From Natronospirillum sp965602035 (GTDB taxonomy: Bacteria > Pseudomonadota > Gammaproteobacteria > Pseudomonadales > Natronospirillaceae), in the NCBI GenBank assembly GCA_965602035.1, contig OZ271919.1, forward strand, positions 1,674,001 through 1,738,000: a stretch of 64,000 nucleotides of DNA, read 5' to 3'. The notes under the pieces are model-generated. The model was given only the letters and a program-made list of their open reading frames with translations. It was not told the DNA's origin and did not search any database. The translations under genes and the position numbers were made by a program. Below, one piece after another: positions 1 to 7,329 of this stretch (within the stretch, counting starts at the first letter, position 1; every line of letters starts with the position of its first letter).

Positions 1-1
1 C

Positions 2-1537
2 CAGGTTGCTTCGCTGCTGCTTCCCGACGTGGCGGCCAGCCTGCGTGGACTCTATAACGCGCCGGTGAGCGCAACACTTTCTCTGTCGCCGGTCTGGTGG
101 ATGAGCGGCCTTGCCATGAGCATGCTGGGCGCTGGGACCGCCACCGGAGCCCACCTGTGGCAGGCGGCCCGAGCACCGGTGCTGGCGCGCCAGGAAAACC
201 TGGCCGCGATACATGCCCGGGGGTTGCGTCTGCAGTCGGCCATCGGCGCCGTCATGATGGCTGGCGGTGCGATGACGCTGTATCTGGCCAACAGCCTGTT
301 ACTCGCATTTTGCGCGCTCGCCGCTCTGTTGCTGGGTTCGGCTCTGATCCTGCCGGCGATTCTGGGCAGATTGCTCCAGGCCGGCCTTCCCCTCGCCCGG
401 GGACCAGTCAGCCAGTGGTTCTGGGCCGAAGCGCGTCAACAAATGTCCGGTCTGTCACTGGCCTTGATGGCGCTGTTACTGGCATTGTGCGCGAACATCG
501 GCGTCGGCGGTATGGTTGAAGGCTTTCGTCTGACCTTTACGGATTGGCTCGATCAGCGTCTGGCTGCAGAGATTTATCTGATCGCGGAGAATCAGGAGCA
601 GGCGGACCAGATGGCGCACTGGGCCGAACGACAGGACGACATTGACGCCGTGTTGCCCTTCCTTGAGGCCGACGCCCGCTTTGGTGACTGGCCACTCGAG
701 ATTGTGGGTCTGCAGCGTCACCCGACCTACGAACGCTTCTGGCCTATGCGCCAATCCCGGCCGGGCGCCTGGGAGCGATTTGCGGCCGGCACGGGGGCGC
801 TGATCAGTGAACAGATGGCGAATCACCATGGGTTATCAGTGGGTCAGACTATACAGCTGGACCTCGGTTCGGAACCCTGGACGCTGAACATAGAAGGCAT
901 CTACGCCGATTACGGTAACCCCATACCGGAAATACGCGTGGCCGTGAACATGCTGGAACAGCGCTATCGAGGCGCAATGCAACGCGGCTATCATGTGCGC
1001 ACGGATGAGGAGAATGCCGAAGCGCTGGTGGCACGGGCACGTACGGCGTTGAATCTGTCGCCACGTGCCGCAATTGACCAGGCTTCGCTCAAACAGTTTT
1101 CCAGCCAACTGTTTGAACGCACCTTTCTGGTGACCGGCGCCATCAATACCCTGACTCTGGGTGTTGCGGGTATCGCTCTGTTCACCAACCTTCTCACACT
1201 CACGCAATCCCGCCTGCCCCGACTCGCACCGCCATGGGCCATGGGCGTCGGCCGGCGCCGGTTGGTACTGCTTGAATGGCTGCGCACGCTCTGGCTGGCG
1301 GCACTCACGGTTATTCTCGCCATCCCGCTTGGGCTGATGCTGTGCTGGGCATTGGTTGCCCGTATCAACGTCGAAGCATTCGGCTGGCGATTACCCATGT
1401 ATCTGTTTCCCGAACAATGGGTCATTCTGGGTGTGCTCGCCCTGGGGGTAACTGTGCTGGCCACCGCCCTGCCGGCATGGCGTCTGAGTCGGGTTCCGGC
1501 CGGCCAGTGGGTGCGCGTATTTGCAGCGGAGGAATAG
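2..1537 (+). CDS. FtsX-family ABC transporter permease, AttF/AttG-like (5' partial)
   Basis: The frame is open from the first bases of the window, so the start lies outside and only the C-terminal ~511 residues are visible. Hydrophobic segments form a cluster near the start (over L-L-L-A-F-C-A-L-A-A-L-L-L-G), a helix before a large periplasmic-type domain (residues ~175-370), and three C-terminal helices. This is the FtsX/MacB permease layout. The following gene is an AttH-like lipoprotein whose GTG start overlaps this stop by one base. That pairing is typical of AttEFGH-type inner-membrane exporters, whose substrate is unknown. The ATPase gene should lie upstream of the window. The permease family is fairly certain; the Att assignment rests mainly on the neighbour. 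Confidence 0.85.
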   Translation, partial: QVASLLLPDVAASLRGLYNAPVSATLSLSPVWWMSGLAMSMLGAGTATGAHLWQAARAPVLARQENLAAIHARGLRLQSAIGAVMMAGGAMTLYLANSLLLAFCALAALLLGSALILPAILGRLLQAGLPLARGPVSQWFWAEARQQMSGLSLALMALLLALCANIGVGGMVEGFRLTFTDWLDQRLAAEIYLIAENQEQADQMAHWAERQDDIDAVLPFLEADARFGDWPLEIVGLQRHPTYERFWPMRQSRPGAWERFAAGTGALISEQMANHHGLSVGQTIQLDLGSEPWTLNIEGIYADYGNPIPEIRVAVNMLEQRYRGAMQRGYHVRTDEENAEALVARARTALNLSPRAAIDQASLKQFSSQLFERTFLVTGAINTLTLGVAGIALFTNLLTLTQSRLPRLAPPWAMGVGRRRLVLLEWLRTLWLAALTVILAIPLGLMLCWALVARINVEAFGWRLPMYLFPEQWVILGVLALGVTVLATALPAWRLSRVPAGQWVRVFAAEE

Positions 1538-2658
1538 TGACGTTACGACTGCTCATTTCTGGTCTGTTCATCGTCTGGGTAGCGGCTTGCAGCCCGCCGT
1601 CAGAGGCACCGGACGGGGACAGTGAAGCCGCAACCACATTGGGGTTCGCGGGTCTGGGTGCAAGCGCTGACGAATTCGCAGCGGTGGATCCCGGTGACCG
1701 GGTGCAGTTTCCGGAGGATCATGGTGCGCATCCCGGGTTTCGTATCGAATGGTGGTATGTGACGGCGAACCTCGTAGACGCCAGCGGCCTGCAGTACGGT
1801 GTGCAATGGACGCTGTTCCGACAGGCACTGAAGCCTTCCGACGACGTCCAGGCCGACGATGACTGGCACAACGGTCAGGTCTGGATGGCCCATGCCGCGC
1901 TCACCACCCCCGACAATCACTGGCACAGCGAGCGCTTCGCGCGAAGTGGTGGCGGCCAGGCCGGTGTATCTCTGGATACCGGTTTTGAGGCATGGCTCGA
2001 TAACCAGTCCCTGACCAGCACGGACAACGACACCGGCATTAACCGACTCCGTTTAGTCGGCGGCGGCGATGAATTCGGCTACGAGCTTAACCTCAACGCC
2101 GACCGGCCGCCGGTTCTTCATGGGCGAAACGGTTACAGCCAGAAGTCTGAGCAGGGGCAGGCCTCCTGGTATATCAGTCAACCGTTCTACGGTGTCACCG
2201 GGCATCTGAGGGTCCCAGACAGAGAAGATCCGGTCGATGTCACCGGTCAGGCATGGCTGGACCATGAGTGGAGCAGCCAGCCACTGTCACCAGGCCAGGC
2301 CGGGTGGGACTGGTTTTCCCTGCATCTCGATTCGGGTCACAAGGCCATGCTGTTTCGCTTGCGCGACACCACCGGCTCGGGTGACTTCCTGTCGGGCACC
2401 TGGATAGCACCCGACGGCCAGACGACACCGCTGTCACCCGAGCAGATCGAGCTCACGCCGACCGACAGGTCAGCCGTCGCCGGCCGGGACATTCCCACTG
2501 AGTGGCGAATCAGGGTACCCCTTGTCGACGTGGACGTTACAGCACAGGCCCTGAATCCACAGAGCTGGAATGAGGGCACCGTTTCCTACTGGGAGGGGCC
2601 CATAGAGGTGCACGGCTCACATAGCGGCGTGGGCTATCTTGAGATGACCGGTTACTGA
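1537..2658 (+). CDS. AttH-like lipoprotein (lipocalin-like/CrtC-type domain)
   Basis: This 373-residue protein is read from a GTG that overlaps the upstream TAG by one base; GGAGG lies just upstream. The open frame runs further 5', but only this start places a lipoprotein signal (V-T-L-R-L-L-I-S-G-L-F..., lipobox V-A-A-C) at the N-terminus. The mature part has the R-I-E-W-W-Y-V-T motif and the tandem beta-barrel pattern of AttH/hydroxyneurosporene-synthase-like proteins (YvlB/CrtC clan), including D-H-E-W-S-S near the middle. It is probably anchored to a membrane and works with the upstream FtsX permease. In this family a hydratase role is known only for the carotenoid enzyme CrtC. There is no carotenoid context here, so an export-associated role is more likely. 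Confidence 0.8.
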   Translation: MTLRLLISGLFIVWVAACSPPSEAPDGDSEAATTLGFAGLGASADEFAAVDPGDRVQFPEDHGAHPGFRIEWWYVTANLVDASGLQYGVQWTLFRQALKPSDDVQADDDWHNGQVWMAHAALTTPDNHWHSERFARSGGGQAGVSLDTGFEAWLDNQSLTSTDNDTGINRLRLVGGGDEFGYELNLNADRPPVLHGRNGYSQKSEQGQASWYISQPFYGVTGHLRVPDREDPVDVTGQAWLDHEWSSQPLSPGQAGWDWFSLHLDSGHKAMLFRLRDTTGSGDFLSGTWIAPDGQTTPLSPEQIELTPTDRSAVAGRDIPTEWRIRVPLVDVDVTAQALNPQSWNEGTVSYWEGPIEVHGSHSGVGYLEMTGY

Positions 2659-2688
2659 ACGGGCTACCATGAAGCCGCCCGATATCGT

Positions 2689-3579
2689 TTATACATCCAG
2701 CACATCCCGCCATGAATGCCGTGGCGCAAATCCCACCATGGCCCTGGCCTTCTCGATGCTGTAGAACGTCTCGTGCTCGCCCATTTCGCGTCGCACAGGC
2801 ACGCCGTCGTAGTAGCGCTCGCGGACAGACTCCGACGACAGGTTCACCGACATATCGGGATTCGCGACATTGAACACTTCAAACCCGAGCCCATCGGTGG
2901 CGAGACACCGGTCCACCATCTGCCCGAGGTCACGTGCATCAATATAGCCAAATATATTACGGCGACGCAGATCCGGATCAGCAAGGTACGCCGGGAAATC
3001 GCGCTCATACTCATGTGGCTCGATCACATTGTTGATCCGCAGCCCATAAATATCGATGCCGGTGCGGGCCTGAAACGACCGGGCCGTTACCTCATTGACC
3101 ACTTTCGACATGGCGTAGCTGTCCTGCGGCACTGTCGGGTGCTCTTCATCAACCGGCACGTACTCCGGGCGTTTTTCGCCATCGGCAAAACAGATGCCAT
3201 AGGTTGTCTCGGAGGAGGCAAAAATGACCTTACGAATACCCAGTTTCGTCGCCGCATCCAGCACGTTGTAGGTGCTGAGCGTGTTGATACGATAGGTCTC
3301 ATTGTCGGGCTTGAGCAGTATTCTGGGAATCGCCGCAAAATGAACCACCGCATCGTACACCGGCATTCCGGTACCCGGCACCAGTTCACCGAAATTGGCA
3401 TAGGCCCGAAGTGCGTTGAATACCTGCCCGGCATCAGTCAGGTCGGCCTGCAGGTAGTCTGCGCCCGGTATCTCACGATAGGTCAGATCCAGGTTGGTTA
3501 CCTGATGACCCTGTGCCAGCATGAACTGAATGGCATGGTAACCGGCCTTGCCGCTACCGCCGGTAAACAGTAGTCGCAT
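2689..3579 (-). CDS. NAD-dependent epimerase/dehydratase (extended SDR family)
   Basis: Encodes ~296 residues. I place the start at M-R-L-L-F-T-G-G-S-G-K-A-G, with GGAGAG seven bases upstream; an in-frame upstream ATG would add 12 residues that do not look like protein. The N-terminus has the Rossmann G-G-S-G-K-A-G motif (a TGxxGxxG variant), and the catalytic Y-A-M-S-K (YxxxK) motif lies around residue 155. Family members act on nucleotide sugars or related substrates in the cytoplasm. The substrate cannot be read from the sequence, and no sugar-biosynthesis genes are nearby. It is convergent with the att genes and divergent from the MerR gene. Confidence 0.85.
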   Translation of the reverse strand: MRLLFTGGSGKAGYHAIQFMLAQGHQVTNLDLTYREIPGADYLQADLTDAGQVFNALRAYANFGELVPGTGMPVYDAVVHFAAIPRILLKPDNETYRINTLSTYNVLDAATKLGIRKVIFASSETTYGICFADGEKRPEYVPVDEEHPTVPQDSYAMSKVVNEVTARSFQARTGIDIYGLRINNVIEPHEYERDFPAYLADPDLRRRNIFGYIDARDLGQMVDRCLATDGLGFEVFNVANPDMSVNLSSESVRERYYDGVPVRREMGEHETFYSIEKARAMVGFAPRHSWRDVLDV

Positions 3580-3721
3580 CCAATCTCTCCTTCTCTGATA
3601 CACTGGAATTGTCACAACTCTAGCAAAATCGCACGATGTACGTGTGAGCGACTGTTATCGCGCCACCGGATCCTGCGGGAGCAACCGGAGGTCGCGCGAT
3701 CAGAATAGCCAGGAAAACGCG

Positions 3722-4150
3722 ATGAAAGTCAGCGATATTGCAAAACAAGCCGACGTTACACCTGAAACCGTGCGTCACTATACGCGTGAAGGGTTGCTCG
3801 TCCCGGTAAGGAATCCGGAGAACGGGTATCACCTTTACAATAGCCGCGATCTGGAGCGGTTGCGCTTTATTCAGCGGGCACGAACGCTCGGATTCAGTGT
3901 CGCTGACATCCGCGAAATTCTGGACCACGCCGATGAGGGCGACTCCCCCTGCCCACTGGTACGTGACATGCTGGCCCAGCGCCTGCCTCAGATTCAGCAG
4001 CGTATCCGGGAACTGCAGGCACTGGCCGATCGCATCGAGCAGGCCATGGAAACCTGGCAGGACATGCCGGATGGCACGCCCGACGGTCACAGTATCTGCC
4101 GCTTGATAGAGAACTCGCCCGGGACCCACAATCGGAGTGAACGGGCATGA
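3722..4150 (+). CDS. MerR-family transcriptional regulator, probably metal- or thiol-sensing
   Basis: Encodes 142 residues, starting at M-K-V-S-D-I-A-K-Q-A with AGGA upstream; the open frame extends further 5' without support. A classic MerR winged helix occupies residues 1-70 (H-Y-T-R-E-G-L-L; N-G-Y-H-L-Y; L-G-F-S-V-A-D-I-R), followed by a dimerisation coiled coil. Cys77 sits at the start of the long helix and Cys126 in G-H-S-I-C-R-L-I-E near the end, with His123 nearby. These positions correspond to metal-ligand positions in ZntR/CueR-type proteins. No metal exporter is adjacent. The neighbour is a CDGSH iron-sulfur protein 107 bases downstream on the same strand, so it may be the target. 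The family is certain; the signal is unknown. Confidence 0.85.
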   Translation: MKVSDIAKQADVTPETVRHYTREGLLVPVRNPENGYHLYNSRDLERLRFIQRARTLGFSVADIREILDHADEGDSPCPLVRDMLAQRLPQIQQRIRELQALADRIEQAMETWQDMPDGTPDGHSICRLIENSPGTHNRSERA

Positions 4151-4202
4151 GCTTCCGTTCGTATCCATTTCCGCAGGAGAGATTCAATATAAAAACGGCA
4201 GC

Positions 4203-4225
4203 GTAGGAGCTGTCGTAGGCTGCGA
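4203..4225 (+). repeat. REP-like element with GTAG head, copy 1
   Basis: GTAGGAGCTG, then a short spacer, then TAGGCTGCGA. This is the layout of the repetitive extragenic palindromes common in pseudomonads and relatives: a GTAG tetranucleotide before an imperfect GCAGCC/GGCTGC palindrome. A near-identical element in opposite orientation ends recD at 9219-9244. It lies in the 107-base gap between the MerR and CDGSH genes. Confidence 0.6.
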
Positions 4226-4257
4226 TTCAGACACATGACAAAGAAGAGAGGTGACAC

Positions 4258-4497
4258 ATGAGCGAAGCAGTTGTTGCACAGAAAGGTCCGTTTGCCGTTG
4301 AGGTTCAGGCAGGCGAAGAATACTACTGGTGCGCCTGCGGCCGCAGCGGCTCCCAGCCGTTCTGCGACGGGTCACACAAGGGCACGGGCTTCAAACCGGT
4401 GGCGTACACCGCGGAGTCCGACACCACAGCGTATTTCTGCGGTTGCAAACAAACCGGCAGTGCGCCGATGTGCGACGGGACACACGGCAAGCTGTAA
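4258..4497 (+). CDS. CDGSH iron-sulfur domain protein (two clusters)
   Basis: A 79-residue protein carrying two complete CDGSH motifs: Cys25-x-Cys27...Cys36-Asp-Gly-Ser-His40 and Cys61-x-Cys63...Cys72-Asp-Gly-Thr-His76. Each should bind a redox-active, acid-labile [2Fe-2S] cluster through three Cys and one His, as in mitoNEET-family proteins. The two-motif form within a single chain is a known bacterial subtype. A clear ribosome site (GAGAGGTGAC) precedes the ATG. It is probably cytosolic and involved in cluster transfer or redox sensing; the exact function of bacterial members is poorly defined. Proximity to a Cys-containing MerR regulator suggests redox or metal control (inference). Confidence 0.92.
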   Translation: MSEAVVAQKGPFAVEVQAGEEYYWCACGRSGSQPFCDGSHKGTGFKPVAYTAESDTTAYFCGCKQTGSAPMCDGTHGKL

Positions 4498-4514
4498 TTT
4501 CAGCCAAGCCTGAT

Positions 4515-4536
4515 CCGGGGGTCTTGGGGCCCCCGG
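4515..4536 (+). other. GC-rich hairpin after the CDGSH gene
   Basis: CCGGGGG at 4515-4521 pairs with CCCCCGG at 4530-4536 across an 8-base loop, 18 bases after the CDGSH stop. There is no T-run after it, so it could be a weak terminator or an mRNA 3'-end stabiliser. Confidence 0.4.
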
Positions 4537-4621
4537 TCTGTGTGCGCTCCAGTTGACCACCGTTATTCGGTATAAATCGTTTTTGGGCGAACTACAGATT
4601 TTTCGGCTATATAAATGAAGT

Positions 4622-4643
4622 CGCCTCGCTGCGGCGTTTTTTT
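4622..4643 (+). terminator. Short hairpin followed by seven T
   Basis: CGCC (4622-4625) pairs with GGCG (4633-4636), followed directly by T7 (4637-4643). The stem is only four pairs, so termination may be partial. It lies 21 bases before the next ATG, so it either ends the CDGSH transcript or attenuates the downstream lipoprotein gene. Confidence 0.45.
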
Positions 4644-4664
4644 GTATAACGGAGAATCATACCG

Positions 4665-5168
4665 ATGCCAGTAGCCCACCCCACCGTTTCTCACAGCCTT
4701 TCTTTGATGTCTGCCGCAATTTCCGCGCTATTTTTCGTCGGCTGCAATCTGGAAGAGTCCACCGACAGCAATTCAAGCTCCGGAAACACTTCAACGGAAG
4801 GTCCGTCCAATATCAGCGTTCTCACCCAGTACGCGGGGGCCTATTCCGTCACCGGGCAGGGAACGGGGGGACCCTCCTATTGCACACCATGCGGTGAGGC
4901 CACACGCAATCATTCGCGAAACACTATAGAAATCAGCAGCGCTGGCGCGATCGACTTCGACACCGGCATCAGTTTCTCAGTGGGTGACATAAACGCGATA
5001 TACAATCGCGACTACGTTGACCATGACCGTAGAATCGCGGTGAATTACGGGGCATCCGACAGCGATGAACGCGTGCGGTTGTACCTGAATGCCAGTAAGG
5101 AAGTTATGGAAATCATTCATGACGATGGCGACGGTGAACGAACCCGTGCCCTGGTGACCAAAGATTGA
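4665..5168 (+). CDS. Hypothetical lipoprotein, 167 aa
   Basis: I do not recognise the family. The N-terminus is a long hydrophobic signal (residues ~10-26) ending in the lipobox F-F-V-G-C, followed by a Ser/Asn/Thr-rich linker (S-T-D-S-N-S-S-S-G-N-T-S) typical of surface or periplasmic lipoproteins. The ~115-residue mature domain is polar and acidic, has a Cys pair in S-Y-C-T-P-C-G, and looks beta-rich. Translation is supported by GGAG ten bases before the ATG. It stands alone between the CDGSH gene and a toxin-antitoxin remnant on the opposite strand. Membrane attachment is likely; the function is unknown. Confidence 0.65.
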   Translation: MPVAHPTVSHSLSLMSAAISALFFVGCNLEESTDSNSSSGNTSTEGPSNISVLTQYAGAYSVTGQGTGGPSYCTPCGEATRNHSRNTIEISSAGAIDFDTGISFSVGDINAIYNRDYVDHDRRIAVNYGASDSDERVRLYLNASKEVMEIIHDDGDGERTRALVTKD

Positions 5169-5285
5169 GCCACCGATCAGAGCAGAATTGCGGCCTTCGT
5201 ATGCGGCGTGCCCCCATTGGAAGGCCGAGAGAGCCCCTACGACTGAACCATTTTGGACCCGCGCGGTGGTCCCGATCATCTGCGG

Positions 5286-5591
5286 TTATAGAGCGGTTAA
5301 CCTCATTTTGGCTGTTGTCCACGGTAGCCTTCGCCCAGCGGCTTTCATGGCGTCATATGCCTGTTCAGCACGCTCGGCATTGGTAACACCTTCCATGACC
5401 ATTTTCTCGACAACCCATAAGGTACCCATCACATCAAGTTTTTCATCCAGCGCTGCGTTCCGAAGTGACTGATCCCCTGTCAACATCGGGCACTGCTCCT
5501 GGCGGGCCAGCGCGAGCGCAAAGCAATCGTTTGTGCTGGGTCTGCGATAGCGAGCAATCAGGATATTTGCATCACTGACCAACAGCAGCAT
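5286..5591 (-). CDS. PIN-domain toxin-like protein with internal deletion
   Basis: The 101-residue frame starts at M-L-L-L-V-S-D-A-N-I-L-I, overlapping the end of the Xre-ImmA gene by 20 bases, so the two are translationally linked. The first PIN aspartate (S-D-A-N-I-L-I) is followed almost at once by R-P-S-T-N-D-C-F-A-L-A-L-A and L-T-G-D-Q-S-L-R, which in intact VapC-like proteins of this type sit ~65-70 residues further on. The middle of the domain, including the expected second acidic residue, appears to be deleted in frame. Intact relatives are about 150-165 residues. The tail G-R-R-L-P-W matches the usual C-terminus. It is most likely an inactive RNase toxin remnant that is still open. 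Confidence 0.7.
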   Translation of the reverse strand: MLLLVSDANILIARYRRPSTNDCFALALARQEQCPMLTGDQSLRNAALDEKLDVMGTLWVVEKMVMEGVTNAERAEQAYDAMKAAGRRLPWTTAKMRLTAL

Positions 5592-6639
5592 CAGGCGGCT
5601 CCAGGTTACGCTCACGGTGGAACTGCATCAGGGACTTTTTAAGCAACTCCGCCGCCTTCGATTCGCTGATTATCCCCTCCCCCAGGGCACGGTAGACCAA
5701 CTGGGAAAACAGATGACTTTCTTCCGAAGGATATGATTCTCCTGGTTCTCGTTTATGCCAGCCCTGTTGGCGAAAACGAATAAAGGCGCTCTTCCGCAAA
5801 CCTGGTCCGATAATTCCCAGGTCTGCAGCCCGATAAAGGCAAGCCGCCATGCTGATGCCATACTCGTGCTTCAACAGATATAGCTCCTGCAATTCCAGAT
5901 TGTGGCGCCGCTCCCCGAGTTGCTGCAGTAAGCCGATTTCTGGCAACAGAAACGCGGAGGCAAAGCGGTTGCAGGCTTTTTCTTCGTCTATGTTTTTTCC
6001 TAGCCGTCCCTGCAGAATCAGATGACCCAGCTCGTGAGCCAGAGTGAAACGCTGACGATCCCCCGGCCAATGGGTTGAAACCACAATAAACGGTTTACCC
6101 GCAACAGATGCTTGAAGCCCATCGAATTTATTCAGGTCATTAACACCGGTAAAAATTACCAGTATTCCGCGTGCCTCGAGCACCTCAACCAGATCCGGAA
6201 TTGGATTACGCCCCAAAGCCCAGGCATCCCGAACGTGATCGGCCACCGCGTCAATACCGTTGAGAGATCCAATCTGGTACGGGAGACGTTCCGGCAGCAA
6301 AAAGTCCGGTAGCGGGAAGTGTGGGTAAAGGTTAGCCAGTATCTGCCAGCGTTCCGCCTGTTCCAGCACATCAGCCTCAACACGGTTCAAAAGCTTTTGG
6401 GATATTGAGGCCCGTTTGCGATACTCCACACCCTCAAACTGTACCTCCACAGGCCGAAAGAAATACTCGCTGCGCACTTCAAGTGCCTTTGACAATTGAA
6501 TCAGTACCTTAGAGCCGGGAACGCTCTTATTCTTTTCGTACTTGTTGATCATGGTTGCGCTCACGCCGACCTGATCTGCTAAAGCCTGCATGGATAACCC
6601 TGCTGCCTTACGTGCACGTAACAGTCGATCCCCTATCAT
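5572..6639 (-). CDS. Xre-family regulator fused to ImmA/IrrE-type metallopeptidase
   Basis: This 355-residue protein has an N-terminal helix-turn-helix (residues ~3-58, with M-Q-A-L-A-D-Q-V-G-V-S-A and Y-E-K-N-K-S-V-P) and a central zinc-peptidase domain with H-E-L-G-H at about residues 202-206. This Xre-COG2856 architecture includes antirepressors/derepressors such as ImmA and predicted antitoxin-like regulators of adjacent toxins. The next gene, overlapping by 20 bases, is a PIN protein, which fits a toxin-antitoxin-like pair. The promoter region holds an AT-rich inverted repeat, so autoregulation is likely. The domains are certain; the biological role is inferred. Confidence 0.88.
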   Translation of the reverse strand: MIGDRLLRARKAAGLSMQALADQVGVSATMINKYEKNKSVPGSKVLIQLSKALEVRSEYFFRPVEVQFEGVEYRKRASISQKLLNRVEADVLEQAERWQILANLYPHFPLPDFLLPERLPYQIGSLNGIDAVADHVRDAWALGRNPIPDLVEVLEARGILVIFTGVNDLNKFDGLQASVAGKPFIVVSTHWPGDRQRFTLAHELGHLILQGRLGKNIDEEKACNRFASAFLLPEIGLLQQLGERRHNLELQELYLLKHEYGISMAACLYRAADLGIIGPGLRKSAFIRFRQQGWHKREPGESYPSEESHLFSQLVYRALGEGIISESKAAELLKKSLMQFHRERNLEPPDAAVGQ

Positions 6640-6670
6640 GACCAGACCCCCTGATCAGGCTGAAGACTTT

Positions 6671-6708
6671 GGTTTATAAAAATGTAATTTTTTATGTTAT
6701 TATAAACC
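6671..6708 (-). promoter_or_regulatory. AT-rich inverted repeat, candidate operator of the Xre-ImmA gene
   Basis: GGTTTATAA (6671-6679) and TTATAAACC (6700-6708) form a perfect 9-base inverted repeat with a 20-base very AT-rich centre, in an otherwise GC-rich window. It lies 32-69 bases upstream of the Xre-ImmA start codon, where a promoter is expected. A dimeric Xre protein could bind the two half-sites about three helical turns apart. Confidence 0.55.
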
Positions 6709-6761
6709 ACAATTGAGCAATCTGCTATTCTCCTAGCCTGAGGCAGTAATTCTCCTCCCGG

Positions 6762-7281
6762 TCAGACCAACGCGGCAGCCAACCCCGCAATGAGGCTGAG
6801 TGCCATCGGTACGCCGACACGCAGACCCATGGCGCGTTCCGATAACGGCTCCCATCCCTGCCTTCACCAGATTATTGACCGATGCGGCGATCACTATGCC
6901 CACAACCGCAACATCAATTGCCAGGCTGGACTGCGACATCCGGGTCAGCGACAGCGTGATAGCGTCGACATCCGTGATGCCTGAGGTTGCCGCAAGCAGA
7001 TAGATACCGGAATTACCCAGCCACTCCTGCAACCAGTGGCCCAGCACAAGTATTAGGGTCAGCAAAAAGCCGAAAAACAGGGCAGATTTCAATTCCAGTG
7101 GGTTCTGGCGCAACTCCGGATTTTCCAGGTCTTCCGGCAGCGGACCTGTGCGCCATACCAGCAGAGCGCTGCCGAACAGCACCGCAGACATGGTCAGTAC
7201 GGGAAGTAACAATGTCGGCAGTAGCATCGGTCTGATCAAGTCGAATGGTATTCGCGCAGAAACGCTCTCGCTTCGACTCAT
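6762..7281 (-). pseudogene. MgtC/DUF4010 membrane protein remnant (5'-truncated, frameshifted)
   Basis: Only the C-terminal half of a DUF4010 protein is present. From residue ~60, N-P-L-E-L-K-S-A-L-F-F-G, then S-G-I-T-D-V-D-A-I-T-L-S-L and A-A-S-V-N-N-L-V-K-A-G are characteristic of the family. After G-A-V-I-G the frame goes wrong (T-R-H-G-S-A-C-R-R...). In the next frame the expected ending M-G-L-R-V-G-V-P-M-A-L-S-L-I-A-G-L-A appears and stops at 6762, so a one-base indel lies near 6835. The upstream frame closes within ~45 bases, just before the next gene, so the N-terminal helices are missing. Two independent lesions make this a pseudogene. Confidence 0.75.
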
Positions 7282-7329
7282 TCCACAGTGGCACCTACCC
7301 CACTGCAGATCGCCAACACCTGCCGCTGT

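Noticed and set aside
1276..1536. 87-codon 5' extension of the AttH-like frame
   Set aside because: It overlaps the permease gene and would bury the lipoprotein signal inside the protein.
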